A stretch of 64,000 nt of DNA, taken from positions 1 through 64,000 of the IMG/VR virus record IMGVR_UViG_3300035687_000005. One strand, 5' to 3'. The stretch is from a virus. Under the pieces are notes generated by a model that was not told the DNA's origin, ran no database searches, and saw only the letters and a list, made by a program, of their open reading frames with translations. A program made the position numbers and the translations under genes. This document shows positions 15,273 through 21,989 of the stretch, in pieces (position 1 is the stretch's first letter; each line of letters starts with the position of its first letter).

Positions 15273-15913
15273 GCGGTACCGACCACGTGGCAGCGGCAGG
15301 TGGTGCAGTGCTTGCCGGTCCGGACGGCCGCGGCGGTGGCGGCCTTCGTGGCCTTCCTCCGCTCCCTGGGGGTGGTGTAGCCGGCGCGGCGGGCGGCGAG
15401 GATCCCCAGGGCGGTGTCGATGCTCGTTTCGCCGTTGGCGACGCGTTCCTGCTCTTCCTCGTTGAGGTGGACGAGTAGGACCCGGTTGCGGACCCAGATG
15501 GGTGAGCGGCCGACGGCGCGGGCGATCTGCTCGCGGGTCATGTTGTGCTCGAACATCAGGGTGTGCAGGGCCTTGGCTTCGGCGATGGGGTCGAATGCCC
15601 GGGCGTGGGTGTGCATGGCGAGTTGCTGCTGGATTCGGGCGGCAGGGCCGTGGTCGCGGCGTAGGACGGCGTCGACGTGGGTGAGGCCGATCATCCGGGC
15701 GGCGGTGTGGCGGCGGTGTCCGTCGAGGATTTGGTACTGGTCGGCGGCCAACTCGCAGACGATGAGGGGTTTCTGCAGGCCGAGGGCCTGGATGGACTTG
15801 GCGAGGTCGCCGAGTTCGCCGAGGTTGCCGCGGGCATTGGGGCCGGGTTGGACGTGGTCGATGGGGATGCGCAGGAGCGCACCGTTGAGGGCGATGGCGT
15901 GGTCGATGTCCAT
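15269..15913 (-). CDS. ParB-like protein (214 aa)
   Basis: N-terminal ParB/sulfiredoxin fold: IPIDHVQPGPNARGN (residues 17-30), SIQALGLQKPLIV, then the GHRRHTAARMIGLTHVDAV signature (about 70-90) that binds CTP in ParB proteins. A KorB/ParB-type HTH follows (MTREQIARAVGRSPIWVRNR, about 128-147). The C-terminus has CTTCRC. No ParA gene is nearby. It could be a phage regulator, a partition-type DNA clamp, or a ParB-fold nuclease as annotated in some plasmids and phages. ATG 15913 overlaps the upstream stop (TGATG). Confidence 0.85.
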   Translation of the reverse strand: MDIDHAIALNGALLRIPIDHVQPGPNARGNLGELGDLAKSIQALGLQKPLIVCELAADQYQILDGHRRHTAARMIGLTHVDAVLRRDHGPAARIQQQLAMHTHARAFDPIAEAKALHTLMFEHNMTREQIARAVGRSPIWVRNRVLLVHLNEEEQERVANGETSIDTALGILAARRAGYTTPRERRKATKAATAAAVRTGKHCTTCRCHVVGTA

Positions 15914-16026
15914 CACGACCGGGCCTCCTTGGCGAGGCGGGCTTTCTTCTGGGTGTGGGTCATGCGGGCCCAGTCGGCGGGGGTGACCTTGGCGCGGATG
16001 CGGTTGGCTTCGTCGCGGGCGGCCAT
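15913..16026 (-). CDS. Mini basic helical protein (37 aa)
   Basis: Very short frame with good GC3, coupled to the ParB-like start. The product is a single Arg/Lys/Ala-rich helix (RDEANRIRAKVTPADWARMT and on). Function unknown; call rests on coupling and codon bias. Confidence 0.5.
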   Translation of the reverse strand: MAARDEANRIRAKVTPADWARMTHTQKKARLAKEARS

Positions 16027-16056
16027 GCGGCGCAGGACGCGGGGACTGGCGGTCGC

Positions 16057-16257
16057 TCATGCTGGGCCTCCGTCGTCGAAGCGGGCGCGGAACTCGACGA
16101 GGCGGGCTTCGCGGTACCGCTCGTATGCGGTGTTGAGGCGGTCGCGTTCGGGCAGGCTGCCGAGGCAGCGGCTGGCGGCCTCTTCGAGTTCGAGGGCGGC
16201 GAGGGCCAGCCGTTTGGCGGCGTGTTCGTGGGGCGTGTGCTCGCGGGTGGTCCTCAT
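16057..16257 (-). CDS. Small helical hypothetical protein (66 aa)
   Basis: Charged helix (EHAAKRLALAALELEEAASR) then a second helix (LNTAYERYREARLVEFRARF). Overlaps the upstream stop (ATGA). No family recognised. Confidence 0.6.
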   Translation of the reverse strand: MRTTREHTPHEHAAKRLALAALELEEAASRCLGSLPERDRLNTAYERYREARLVEFRARFDDGGPA

Positions 16258-16568
16258 GCCGCACCTGCCTCGGGTTGCATTCCGGCTCCGGGGCAGTCCT
16301 GATCGGAGGGCACGACGAGGGACCGGCCGTCTTCGGCGGGGCGGACCACCCAGATCGGGTGGTCTTGGACGACGTTGTTGAGGACGGGGGCGGGGCCGCC
16401 GCAGTTGGGGCATTCGCCGATGCGGGTTATGCCTTGGTTGCGCAGGTGGGATGGGTGGTCTTCGCCGCAGGTGTGTTGCAGGCCGTGGGCGACGTGCCAG
16501 ACGTGGCAGCCGCGGCTGGGGCATGCGTCGAGGCCGTTGGGCGGGAGTCGGCGACGGTGCGAGATCAC
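16254..16568 (-). CDS. Zinc-binding hypothetical protein (104 aa)
   Basis: GTG start overlapping the upstream stop. Metal-binding candidates: CPSRGCHVWH, HTCGEDHPSH and CPNCGG, consistent with one or two zinc sites in the first 65 residues. Ends with a strand-rich segment (HPIWVVRPAEDGRSLVVPS). Probably nucleic-acid binding; unassigned. Confidence 0.6.
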   Translation of the reverse strand: MISHRRRLPPNGLDACPSRGCHVWHVAHGLQHTCGEDHPSHLRNQGITRIGECPNCGGPAPVLNNVVQDHPIWVVRPAEDGRSLVVPSDQDCPGAGMQPEAGAA

Positions 16569-16801
16569 GGCGCACCTCCGTCGAGATGGCCTCGGAGGTC
16601 GCGGAGCAGGACGCACATCTGGCATCCGGCCTCGTGTTGGGGGTGGATTCCGGCGTGGCGTGCCTGGTGGGCCCAGACGTCGGCGTGGATGCGGCCGAGG
16701 GTGCGGGCGTCGTCGAGGGCGGCCCGGTGGGCGCGTGCGGGGTGGTCGAGGTCGGCGGTGAGCCTGCGCAGCTGGTGCGCCTCCGCGTGGCCGGCGGTCA
16801 T
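16565..16801 (-). CDS. Small hypothetical protein (78 aa)
   Basis: His-rich helical product, with H residues spaced through the chain (HAEAH, HPARAHRAAL, HADVWAHQARHAGIHPQH) and CQMC near the end; may bind a metal. Coupled at both ends. Function unknown. Confidence 0.6.
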   Translation of the reverse strand: MTAGHAEAHQLRRLTADLDHPARAHRAALDDARTLGRIHADVWAHQARHAGIHPQHEAGCQMCVLLRDLRGHLDGGAP

Positions 16802-17046
16802 CGGGTGCCCTCGACGTCCGGCGAGGATGACGGCTCGGCATCCAGGATCGGCGGCTCAGCTCGCCTGCTCTGCGGCATGCTGGTGAGGTGCCAGTACGGG
16901 CAGACTGGGCATTTGTAGTAGTCGATCTCAGTTTTGACGTGCCGGCGCTGGGCGGTGTTGCTTGTCGCCGCCCTCGCCAAGGCAGCGAGCGCTGCCGTTT
17001 CGCTGCGGTGATTCACCTTCCCAGAGCGGCGGCATACCTTAGCCAT
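16798..17046 (-). CDS. Zinc-finger-like protein (82 aa)
   Basis: Reads as a small phage zinc protein: R-S-G-K-V-x-H-R-S-E-x-A-A helix, then YYKCPVCPYWHLTS, which fits the 'Y-x-C-x-x-C-x-x-W-H-L-T' pattern of small zinc-finger proteins common in actinophages. ATG 17046 selected; upstream in-frame sequence is antisense low complexity. Confidence 0.65.
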   Translation of the reverse strand: MAKVCRRSGKVNHRSETAALAALARAATSNTAQRRHVKTEIDYYKCPVCPYWHLTSMPQSRRAEPPILDAEPSSSPDVEGTR

Positions 17047-17395
17047 GGTCTGCACCGCCCTCCGGCGTACGGGCGCCGGCGGTGGTGTGCTGGTTGGCGA
17101 GGCGCCATTCCTGCTCTTCGTCGATGACGTGCCGGTGGTGGGCGGCGAGGTTCCCGGGGCGGCAGCACCAGCGGCGCGCCTCGTGCTGGATCTGCTCGTC
17201 GGTGGCGTCGGCGAGCCGGGCGCGGAAGGTGGCCAGCTCGTCGGCCTGCTCGCGGTGGAGCAGTTCGACGTCGATGGCGTGGACGTAGATCGGTTCACCG
17301 CCGCGGGTGTCGTGCAGGAGGTCGCGGAGTTCGGCGGTGGTGAGACCGGCCAGGGCGCGGGTGAACGCGTCGAGGTGCAGCGTCGAGGTGCTCAT
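17039..17395 (-). CDS. Helical hypothetical protein (118 aa)
   Basis: Mostly helical with a HxxH-rich second half (AAHHRHVIDEEQEWRLANQH). Overlaps its neighbours. No motif of known function. Confidence 0.6.
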   Translation of the reverse strand: MSTSTLHLDAFTRALAGLTTAELRDLLHDTRGGEPIYVHAIDVELLHREQADELATFRARLADATDEQIQHEARRWCCRPGNLAAHHRHVIDEEQEWRLANQHTTAGARTPEGGADHG

Positions 17396-17685
17396 CGCGC
17401 ACCTCGCTGGATGAGCTGCGGGTACGTCTCGTCGTCGAACTCGGCGATGAAGTCGGCGACCGGATTGGCTACAGGCACAGACCCCCACGAGTCGACCTCG
17501 ACGCGCAGGCAGGTGACGAGGTTGACCGGGATGTCGCGCGTCTGCAGGTAGTTCGCGACGGGGCACCGGGTCGGGTCGCCCACCACGCCGGTGATCCCGG
17601 CGGCGCGCAGGCTGAACGCGACCTTCTCGGGGGTGTTGCCGAGCGCTCCCAGCAGCTCGGTGACCCGGTCCGTGGGTGTCGTCAT
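17392..17685 (-). CDS. Hypothetical protein (97 aa)
   Basis: Residues 8-40 resemble the start of a small helix bundle (VTELLGALGNTPEKVAFSLR) followed by CPVANYLQTRDIPV. The 'G-T-P-x-x-V-A-x-S-L-R-x-x-G-I-x-G-x-x-x-x-x-x-x-C-P-V-A-x-Y' pattern is frequent in actinophages and actinobacterial mobile elements without a known function. Confidence 0.65.
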   Translation of the reverse strand: MTTPTDRVTELLGALGNTPEKVAFSLRAAGITGVVGDPTRCPVANYLQTRDIPVNLVTCLRVEVDSWGSVPVANPVADFIAEFDDETYPQLIQRGAR

Positions 17686-17885
17686 CGGGCACCTCCCCGG
17701 GGTGTGCGGGGGCGGCGCGGGTTGTACTGCTTGTCGGTGGGCAGCCCGGCGAAGTCGGCCTTCGCCCAGGCGTCGATGCGTGCGGCCTGCGTGGGGGTGG
17801 GGCCGTGTTCGGCGGCGACCTGCCGGTACATGGGCGGGTCGGTGGGCGCGGCGGCGAGGAGCTCTTCGACCTGCTGGCGGCTCAC
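17682..17885 (-). CDS. Small hypothetical protein (67 aa)
   Basis: Short helical protein with a basic Pro/Arg tail. Coupled at both ends (ATGA). No family recognised. Confidence 0.55.
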   Translation of the reverse strand: MSRQQVEELLAAAPTDPPMYRQVAAEHGPTPTQAARIDAWAKADFAGLPTDKQYNPRRPRTPRGGAR

Positions 17886-18232
17886 GACTGCTCACCGCCC
17901 TCGGCCTGGAAGCCCTCGTAGCAGGCGGACCAGATGTCGATGCGGCCGAAGCCCAGCCACAGCGGCTCGTCGCGCCCGTCCCACCGCTCCGCTCGAACGC
18001 TGACGAATCCACTGGACGGGACCGACATGTCGTGGACGGGGCCACCGCCGAGGACCTCGGACCAGGCGGAGACGCCGGGGCGGTCCTCGTTCTCCAACCG
18101 GATCGAGATGCCCGCTCCGCTTCCGAAGGTGATGCTCATCGGGGCGGGGAGGGCGTGCTGCTCGACGAGGTCGGCCAGGGTGCGGAGTGCGGTGATGCGC
18201 AGCCGGTCAGCAGCGCGTCCTTCGGGGTTCAT
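17882..18232 (-). CDS. Hypothetical protein (116 aa)
   Basis: The N-terminal helix (RLRITALRTLADLVEQHALP) is followed by beta strands (SITFGSGAGISIRLEN, then SGFVSVRAERW). Looks like a small folded accessory protein. It is separated from the promoter-proximal HTH gene by a 161-base gap without a convincing gene, so it may be the first gene of a secondary transcript or simply follow a leader region. Confidence 0.6.
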   Translation of the reverse strand: MNPEGRAADRLRITALRTLADLVEQHALPAPMSITFGSGAGISIRLENEDRPGVSAWSEVLGGGPVHDMSVPSSGFVSVRAERWDGRDEPLWLGFGRIDIWSACYEGFQAEGGEQS

Positions 18233-18393
18233 GGGATAATCCCTTCGTCGGCGTCACCGGGCTGTGCTGGCAAGCGGGTCCGGTGGCGCTGTTCTGTCTG
18301 GTGTGGTGCGCTTGGAGCGGGCCCGAGCCGGTGGCGCAGCCCCGGCGGCTTCGGAAGGTGTCGGGCGGCTCAGCCGGCCCGGGCCCGTGCTTT

Positions 18394-18672
18394 TCAGGCC
18401 GCCGTGCCTGCGGCGATGGGGGCGGTTGCGGGGTCGGGCTCCTCGTCGAGGGAGTCCTCATCGGTGGCCGACGGCAGCGCGGCGATGTACGCGTCGATGG
18501 CTTCCTGACTGACGTAGACGCGGGCGCCCTGCCTCTTGGTGGTGAGCGCCTTGCTGGCGGTCAGCGCCCGGAACGTCCGCTCGGAGATGCCACCGAGCAG
18601 CGCGCGGGCTTCCTTCGAGTTGTAGAGCCGGTTACCGTGCACCGGGGTGCTTGCGGATGCTTTACCGTGCAT
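18394..18672 (-). CDS. Excisionase/Cro-like helix-turn-helix protein (92 aa)
   Basis: Residues 15-70 are a MerR/AlpA-like winged HTH of the excisionase class (RLYNSKEARALLGGISERTF, then TTKRQGARVYVSQEAIDAYI). The acidic C-terminus is probably flexible. It is the first gene of the leftward early operon and is divergent from the XRE-type repressor, so it is either a Cro-like switch protein or the recombination directionality factor. ATG 18672 is preferred over the GTG at 18708: it sits six bases after a TACGTT -10 element and keeps the operator outside the gene, implying a leaderless message. Confidence 0.75.
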   Translation of the reverse strand: MHGKASASTPVHGNRLYNSKEARALLGGISERTFRALTASKALTTKRQGARVYVSQEAIDAYIAALPSATDEDSLDEEPDPATAPIAAGTAA

Positions 18673-18706
18673 AGGAACAACGTACGCTCTTCCTACGCAT
18701 AGGAAC
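18669..18706 (-). promoter_or_regulatory. Early leftward promoter and operator
   Basis: A perfect palindrome TTCCTACGCATAGGAA (18690-18705) lies just upstream of the -10 element TACGTT (18679-18684 on the minus strand), and the half-site TAGGAAC recurs at 18672-18678 across the start codon. The 10-mer GCATAGGAAC therefore occurs twice, 28 bases apart. This is the arrangement expected for a repressor that blocks the early promoter. The likely binder is the XRE protein encoded divergently at 18866. Confidence 0.6.
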
Positions 18707-18865
18707 ACTCATACGTTCGGCTAATTACGCGAAGACAGACGGACGACCCAAAATGGGTGCATGCACCCCCAGGCACGCGAGGTCACGCCCGCGCACCCGT
18801 ACGCATCCGCCCACGGCCCGCCTTCCCGCGCACGGGAAGATCATCACGGATGGGAAGGGACTCCC

Positions 18866-19324
18866 ATGGACGGGATTTACCGTTTCCTCATGCCCGCGAA
18901 TCCGGAAGCGCGCCTGGCCGCGTTCTCGGCTTTCGTGCGCCGTGCACTCGACGAGGCGCGCGTCTCGCGGGGCCTCAGCGTCGAAGGCGTCGCCCGTCTG
19001 GCGGGCATCGGCGTCAACACCGTCTACCTGTGGCGTAACGGCACGTTCAAGCAGTACCCGCTGGGTGAGAGCGTCGAGGCGTTCTGCGACGCGTTGAACA
19101 TCCCCACGTCGGCCGCGTTCAACATCCTGTGGCCGGGGAAGTCGGGCAAGGCTGCAAGCCCAGAGCCCATCCCGCCCGACCCGGACTTCGAGCTGCTGCT
19201 GCGCAAGCTTCGCGACCCGGCGGTTTCGGAGCGGGAGAGGTACCTGATCCGGGAGACGATCCGAGGTCTCGCCTTGCGCCCCAGCGCGTCCCCTGACGTC
19301 CGCAAGCGCCGCGACGCGGGCTAA
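18866..19324 (+). CDS. XRE-family repressor, candidate immunity repressor (152 aa)
   Basis: ATG 18866 follows a GGAAGGGA ribosome site. Residues 20-75 are an XRE helix-turn-helix: VRRALDEARVSRGLSVEGVA then LAGIGVNTVYLWRNGTFKQY, with the FCDALNI-P continuation usual for cI-like proteins. The C-terminal part is Pro/acidic then helical (FELLLRKLRDPAVSERERYL), with no LexA-type Ser/Lys protease motif, so induction would not be by self-cleavage. Divergent from the early operon across a palindromic operator, and just upstream of the integrase, it is the best candidate for the lysogeny repressor. Confidence 0.75.
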   Translation: MDGIYRFLMPANPEARLAAFSAFVRRALDEARVSRGLSVEGVARLAGIGVNTVYLWRNGTFKQYPLGESVEAFCDALNIPTSAAFNILWPGKSGKAASPEPIPPDPDFELLLRKLRDPAVSERERYLIRETIRGLALRPSASPDVRKRRDAG

Positions 19325-19369
19325 TGCCCGTTCCCCCGTCCGTTGCGCAGCGATGGCCGTCCATAGGAC

Positions 19370-19398
19370 TTAACAGACTGAGATTGATTAGTTACCCT
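19370..19398 (+). promoter_or_regulatory. Candidate promoter for the membrane protein and integrase genes
   Basis: TTAACA (-35, 19370-19375) and TACCCT (-10, 19393-19398) are separated by 17 bases in a locally A/T-rich stretch within the 156-base gap after the repressor gene. A CATAGGA half-site resembling the early operator lies immediately upstream (19362-19368), so the same repressor might touch this promoter. Confidence 0.5.
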
Positions 19399-19480
19399 AC
19401 GATTTCATGCCGCCGTCCGGGGTCCAGTCGGCCGGGGGTCAGCCTCACCGTCGCGCCCAGCGAGAGGAAGACCGCCCCCC

Positions 19481-20053
19481 ATGACGACTACCACCACCGA
19501 CGCCCCAGCCGAAGAGGCTGAGAAGGTCGCCGCCACCCTCGAGCGGATCCAGCGGCGTATCACCGCCATCAACGTCGCGATGGCCTTGACCGCCGTGCTG
19601 TGGACAGTTCCGATCACCCTGGTCTTCGACTCCCACCCCTCCCATGGCGCCGTCCTCATCCTCACGATGTTCGCTGCGGCCGCCTCCATCGTCAGCGTGT
19701 GTCTGGGCCTGGCGTTGCGGCTCCAGCGCGGCGCCATCTTGGCCCGCGAGCGCGAGCGGCAGTGCATGGAGCGGGTCACCGAACTGGCCGCGGCACTGCA
19801 CGAGGACACGTCCAGGCAGATCATCGAGAACCGCCGGGTCGCCGTCGAGGCGGTCGCCGCCTGCGCGGGCCTGCTCCAGCAGATCTCGGCGAAGATGGAC
19901 CGCTCCCACTGGGAGGCGTACGCCGCCGCGCTCGAGGACCTGCAGGCCGGCGTCACCCAAGGGCTCACCACGAAGGACATCAACATCGGCCACGTAGCCG
20001 GCGCCAAGGCCAACGGCAGCCACGTGGTGCCGCTGATGCGCCCGGGGCGTTGA
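19481..20053 (+). CDS. Two-span membrane protein with coiled-coil tail (190 aa)
   Basis: Two hydrophobic helices (about residues 30-50, AMALTAVLWTVPITLVF; and 57-80, AVLILTMFAAAASIVSVCLG) are flanked by charged helices that can form coiled coils. Encoded between the repressor and the integrase and likely co-transcribed with the latter (one base between stop and GTG). A lysogenic-conversion or superinfection-exclusion role would fit this position in a prophage, but that is inference; no family is recognised. Confidence 0.7.
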   Translation: MTTTTTDAPAEEAEKVAATLERIQRRITAINVAMALTAVLWTVPITLVFDSHPSHGAVLILTMFAAAASIVSVCLGLALRLQRGAILARERERQCMERVTELAAALHEDTSRQIIENRRVAVEAVAACAGLLQQISAKMDRSHWEAYAAALEDLQAGVTQGLTTKDINIGHVAGAKANGSHVVPLMRPGR

Positions 20054-20054
20054 G

Positions 20055-21500
20055 GTGACCAGGCAGCCGAACGGCCGGCCCTCGATCTCGCAGAGCACCG
20101 ACGGGTGGTGGCACTGCTACGTCACCGTCGGCCGCAAGACCGACGGCAGCCTCGACCGTAAGCACATCCGCCGCCGCACCGCCGGCGCTGTCGCGACGGC
20201 CGTCGACGAGCTGCAGGAACGCATCAGTCGGGGGACCGGCCTGGCGCAGAAGGTCGAGACGGTCGAGCAGTGGCTGCTTCACTGGTTGGAGCATGTGGTG
20301 GAGCCGTCGAAGGCGTGGAAGACCCACGCCGGGTACCGGTCGTTGGTCACGAGGCATGTCATACCGGCGCTGGGGCAGTGGAAGCTGGACGGCACCCGGA
20401 ACCGGCTCGAGCCGGAGTACGTCGAGGCGATGTACGCGAAGCTGCGCAAGCAGGGGTTGGCGCCGTCGTACGTGTTGCAGGTGCACCGGGTGCTGCGGAA
20501 GGCGCTGAAGGACGCGGTCAGGCGGGGGAAGGCGGCGCGGAACGTCTGCGACATGATCGACCCGCCGCGTGCCCGCCGGGGGCGGGTCGACGCGCACTCG
20601 CTCGTCGACACGCAGGCGATCCTCGGTGCTGCCATGTCGGACCCGCTCGCCGGGCGTTGGCTGATCGGGATGCTGCTGGGTCCGCGGCAGGGTGAGGCGT
20701 TGAGCCTGCGGTGGCACCGCATCCACTTGGACGCCGACTCGCCGTATCTGGCGGTGGCCACGCAGCTGCAGCGGCGGACGTGGCGGCACGGGTGTAAGTC
20801 GCCGGTGGAGTGCGCGACGCCGCGGTGCCGGACGAAGGCGTGCCCGCCGCGGTACGAGCACGGCTGCGACGGGTGCGGGATGAAGCTGGCGCACTTCTGC
20901 CCGGCGCGTCGGGTGGTGGCGGGGTGCTCCCGGCACCAGCGGCCGTGTCCGCCGGTGTGCCGGCCGGGTTGCACCGACCACGCGCGTGGGTGCCCGGACC
21001 GGGTCGACGGTGGTCTGCTCGAGGTGGACGTGAAGTCGGAGAAGGGTGAGCGGGACATCCCGTTGCCGCCGGTGGTGGAGGAGGTCCTGCGGCAGGCCCG
21101 GGAGCGTCAGATCGTGGCGTGCCGGGAGAGGGGCGTCGACTGGGACCGCGAGGGCCTGGTCTTCACGAACGAGCTGGGCGGTCCGATCGACCCGCGCGCG
21201 GATCACGCGGCGTGGGAGCGGTTGTTGGTGCGGGCGGGCGTGGCGGACACGCGGCTGCACGCGGCTCGGCATACGGCGGCGACGTTCATGGTGGCGTCGG
21301 GGACCGACATCCGGGTGGTGCAGGAGATCCTCGGTCATTCGCACATCAACGTGACGGCCGGTTACGCGGACGCGGGCCAGGAGGTGAAGCGTCAGGCGGT
21401 GGATCGGATCGCGAGCGCGTTGATGGATGGTCAGTTGACGGCGCTGTTGCAGGGGACTCCGAAGGGCTCTCTGCGACCTGAAAGTTCCTCGCATACGTAG
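20055..21500 (+). CDS. int: Tyrosine integrase with a zinc-rich insert (481 aa)
   Basis: N-terminal arm-binding domain (about 1-65), core-binding SAM-like domain (68-170) and catalytic domain. Catalytic residues are visible: Arg211 (LLGPRQGEALSL), a Lys in VKSEKGERDIPL (327 or 330), His402-x-x-Arg405 (LHAARHT), His428 (LGHSH) and nucleophile Tyr437 (TAGYA). Between Arg211 and the Lys, residues 240-315 insert a segment with 12 Cys and several His, likely binding two or three zincs; related inserts occur in other actinobacterial integrases. It catalyses phage integration into, and with a directionality factor excision from, the tRNA-Phe site that lies 85 bases downstream. Confidence 0.95.
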   Translation: MTRQPNGRPSISQSTDGWWHCYVTVGRKTDGSLDRKHIRRRTAGAVATAVDELQERISRGTGLAQKVETVEQWLLHWLEHVVEPSKAWKTHAGYRSLVTRHVIPALGQWKLDGTRNRLEPEYVEAMYAKLRKQGLAPSYVLQVHRVLRKALKDAVRRGKAARNVCDMIDPPRARRGRVDAHSLVDTQAILGAAMSDPLAGRWLIGMLLGPRQGEALSLRWHRIHLDADSPYLAVATQLQRRTWRHGCKSPVECATPRCRTKACPPRYEHGCDGCGMKLAHFCPARRVVAGCSRHQRPCPPVCRPGCTDHARGCPDRVDGGLLEVDVKSEKGERDIPLPPVVEEVLRQARERQIVACRERGVDWDREGLVFTNELGGPIDPRADHAAWERLLVRAGVADTRLHAARHTAATFMVASGTDIRVVQEILGHSHINVTAGYADAGQEVKRQAVDRIASALMDGQLTALLQGTPKGSLRPESSSHT

Positions 21501-21540
21501 ATCAATAAGGGTTAGTGCAACACGCTGGTGCAACAGTGAA

Positions 21541-21571
21541 GGCCCGGAGATCATCTCCGGGCCTTCGTTTT
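21541..21571 (+). terminator. Intrinsic terminator after the integrase gene
   Basis: Stem GGCCCGGAGA / TCTCCGGGCC (10 bp) with a 3-base loop, followed by TTCGTTTT. It lies 40 bases after the integrase stop and just before the attachment core, insulating attP from rightward transcription. Confidence 0.85.
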
Positions 21572-21584
21572 CCCTGCTCATCTG

Positions 21585-21629
21585 TGGTGGCCAGGGGCGG
21601 GGTCGAACCGCCGACCTTCCGATTTTCAG
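21585..21629 (-). other. attP core: 3' half of a tRNA-Phe gene
   Basis: On the minus strand these bases read as the anticodon loop (CTGAAAATC, anticodon GAA), variable loop, complete T arm (GGCGG-TTCGACC-CCGCC), 3' acceptor strand CCTGGCC and ACCA of tRNA-Phe. The 5' half (acceptor, D arm, 5' anticodon stem) is absent: the preceding bases do not pair. Both flanks are phage genes, so this is an attP-type identity segment that would restore the host tRNA on integration, not an intact tRNA gene. About 45 bases of identity are expected with attB. Confidence 0.85.
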
Positions 21630-21835
21630 ATCGTTGGAGTTGGATGCGTGGTAGTGCACGGGGGTGCAATGGAGATCAATACCGCCTGGTCAGACTACAT
21701 GCGTGCACCCCCACGCACCTTTGCGCACGCGTGTGCATGTGCAGATTTGCGTGATCTAGTGCAACCCTTTTACGCACAGTCCGGAACTCCCGTTGCGGCG
21801 CCGTTGTGAGCGGTGTTGGCATGTTGGGCAAGTGA

Positions 21836-21982
21836 CCGCCGGCCGCCGAGCCGGTCCAGGACCCAGCGGCCGGCGGCACCCACCCGGAGAACCGGGGGGA
21901 CCTGTCGCCGCGCCTCGACACCTTACGTTGAGGCCGCCCGCGCCTGTCTATCCGCGATGCGCGATCTTTGATCCTGATCGCG
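21836..21982. terminator. Two hairpins 3' of the XRE-TPR gene
   Basis: A perfect 11-bp stem (CCGCCGGCCGC 21836-21846 with 21866-21876) and a 7-bp stem (CGCGATC 21960-21966 with 21976-21982) lie just beyond the stop codon of the leftward regulator gene. Neither has a U tract. They may end the leftward transcript before it crosses attP. Confidence 0.4.
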
Positions 21983-21989
21983 TGGCGCG

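Larger units (their letters stand above)
21499..21765. repeat. Candidate integrase arm-site repeats flanking the attP core
   Basis: The heptamer GTGCAAC occurs at 21515-21521 and 21528-21534 on the integrase side and at 21759-21765 on the far side, with near copies at 21654 (GTGCACG) and 21664 (GTGCAAT). The 9-mer AGATCAATA also occurs once on each side (21499-21507 and 21673-21681). Repeats in the same orientation on both arms are what arm-type binding sites of a tyrosine integrase look like. Apart from these and two hairpins, the 489 bases between the integrase and the next gene hold no gene. Confidence 0.55.

Noticed and set aside
18673-18708. GTG 18708 as start of the early HTH gene
   Set aside because: It would place the palindromic operator and the -10 element inside the coding region; ATG 18672 leaves the control region intact.
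21585-21660. Intact tRNA-Phe gene
   Set aside because: The 5' acceptor strand, D arm and 5' anticodon stem are missing and upstream bases do not pair; only the 3' half is present.
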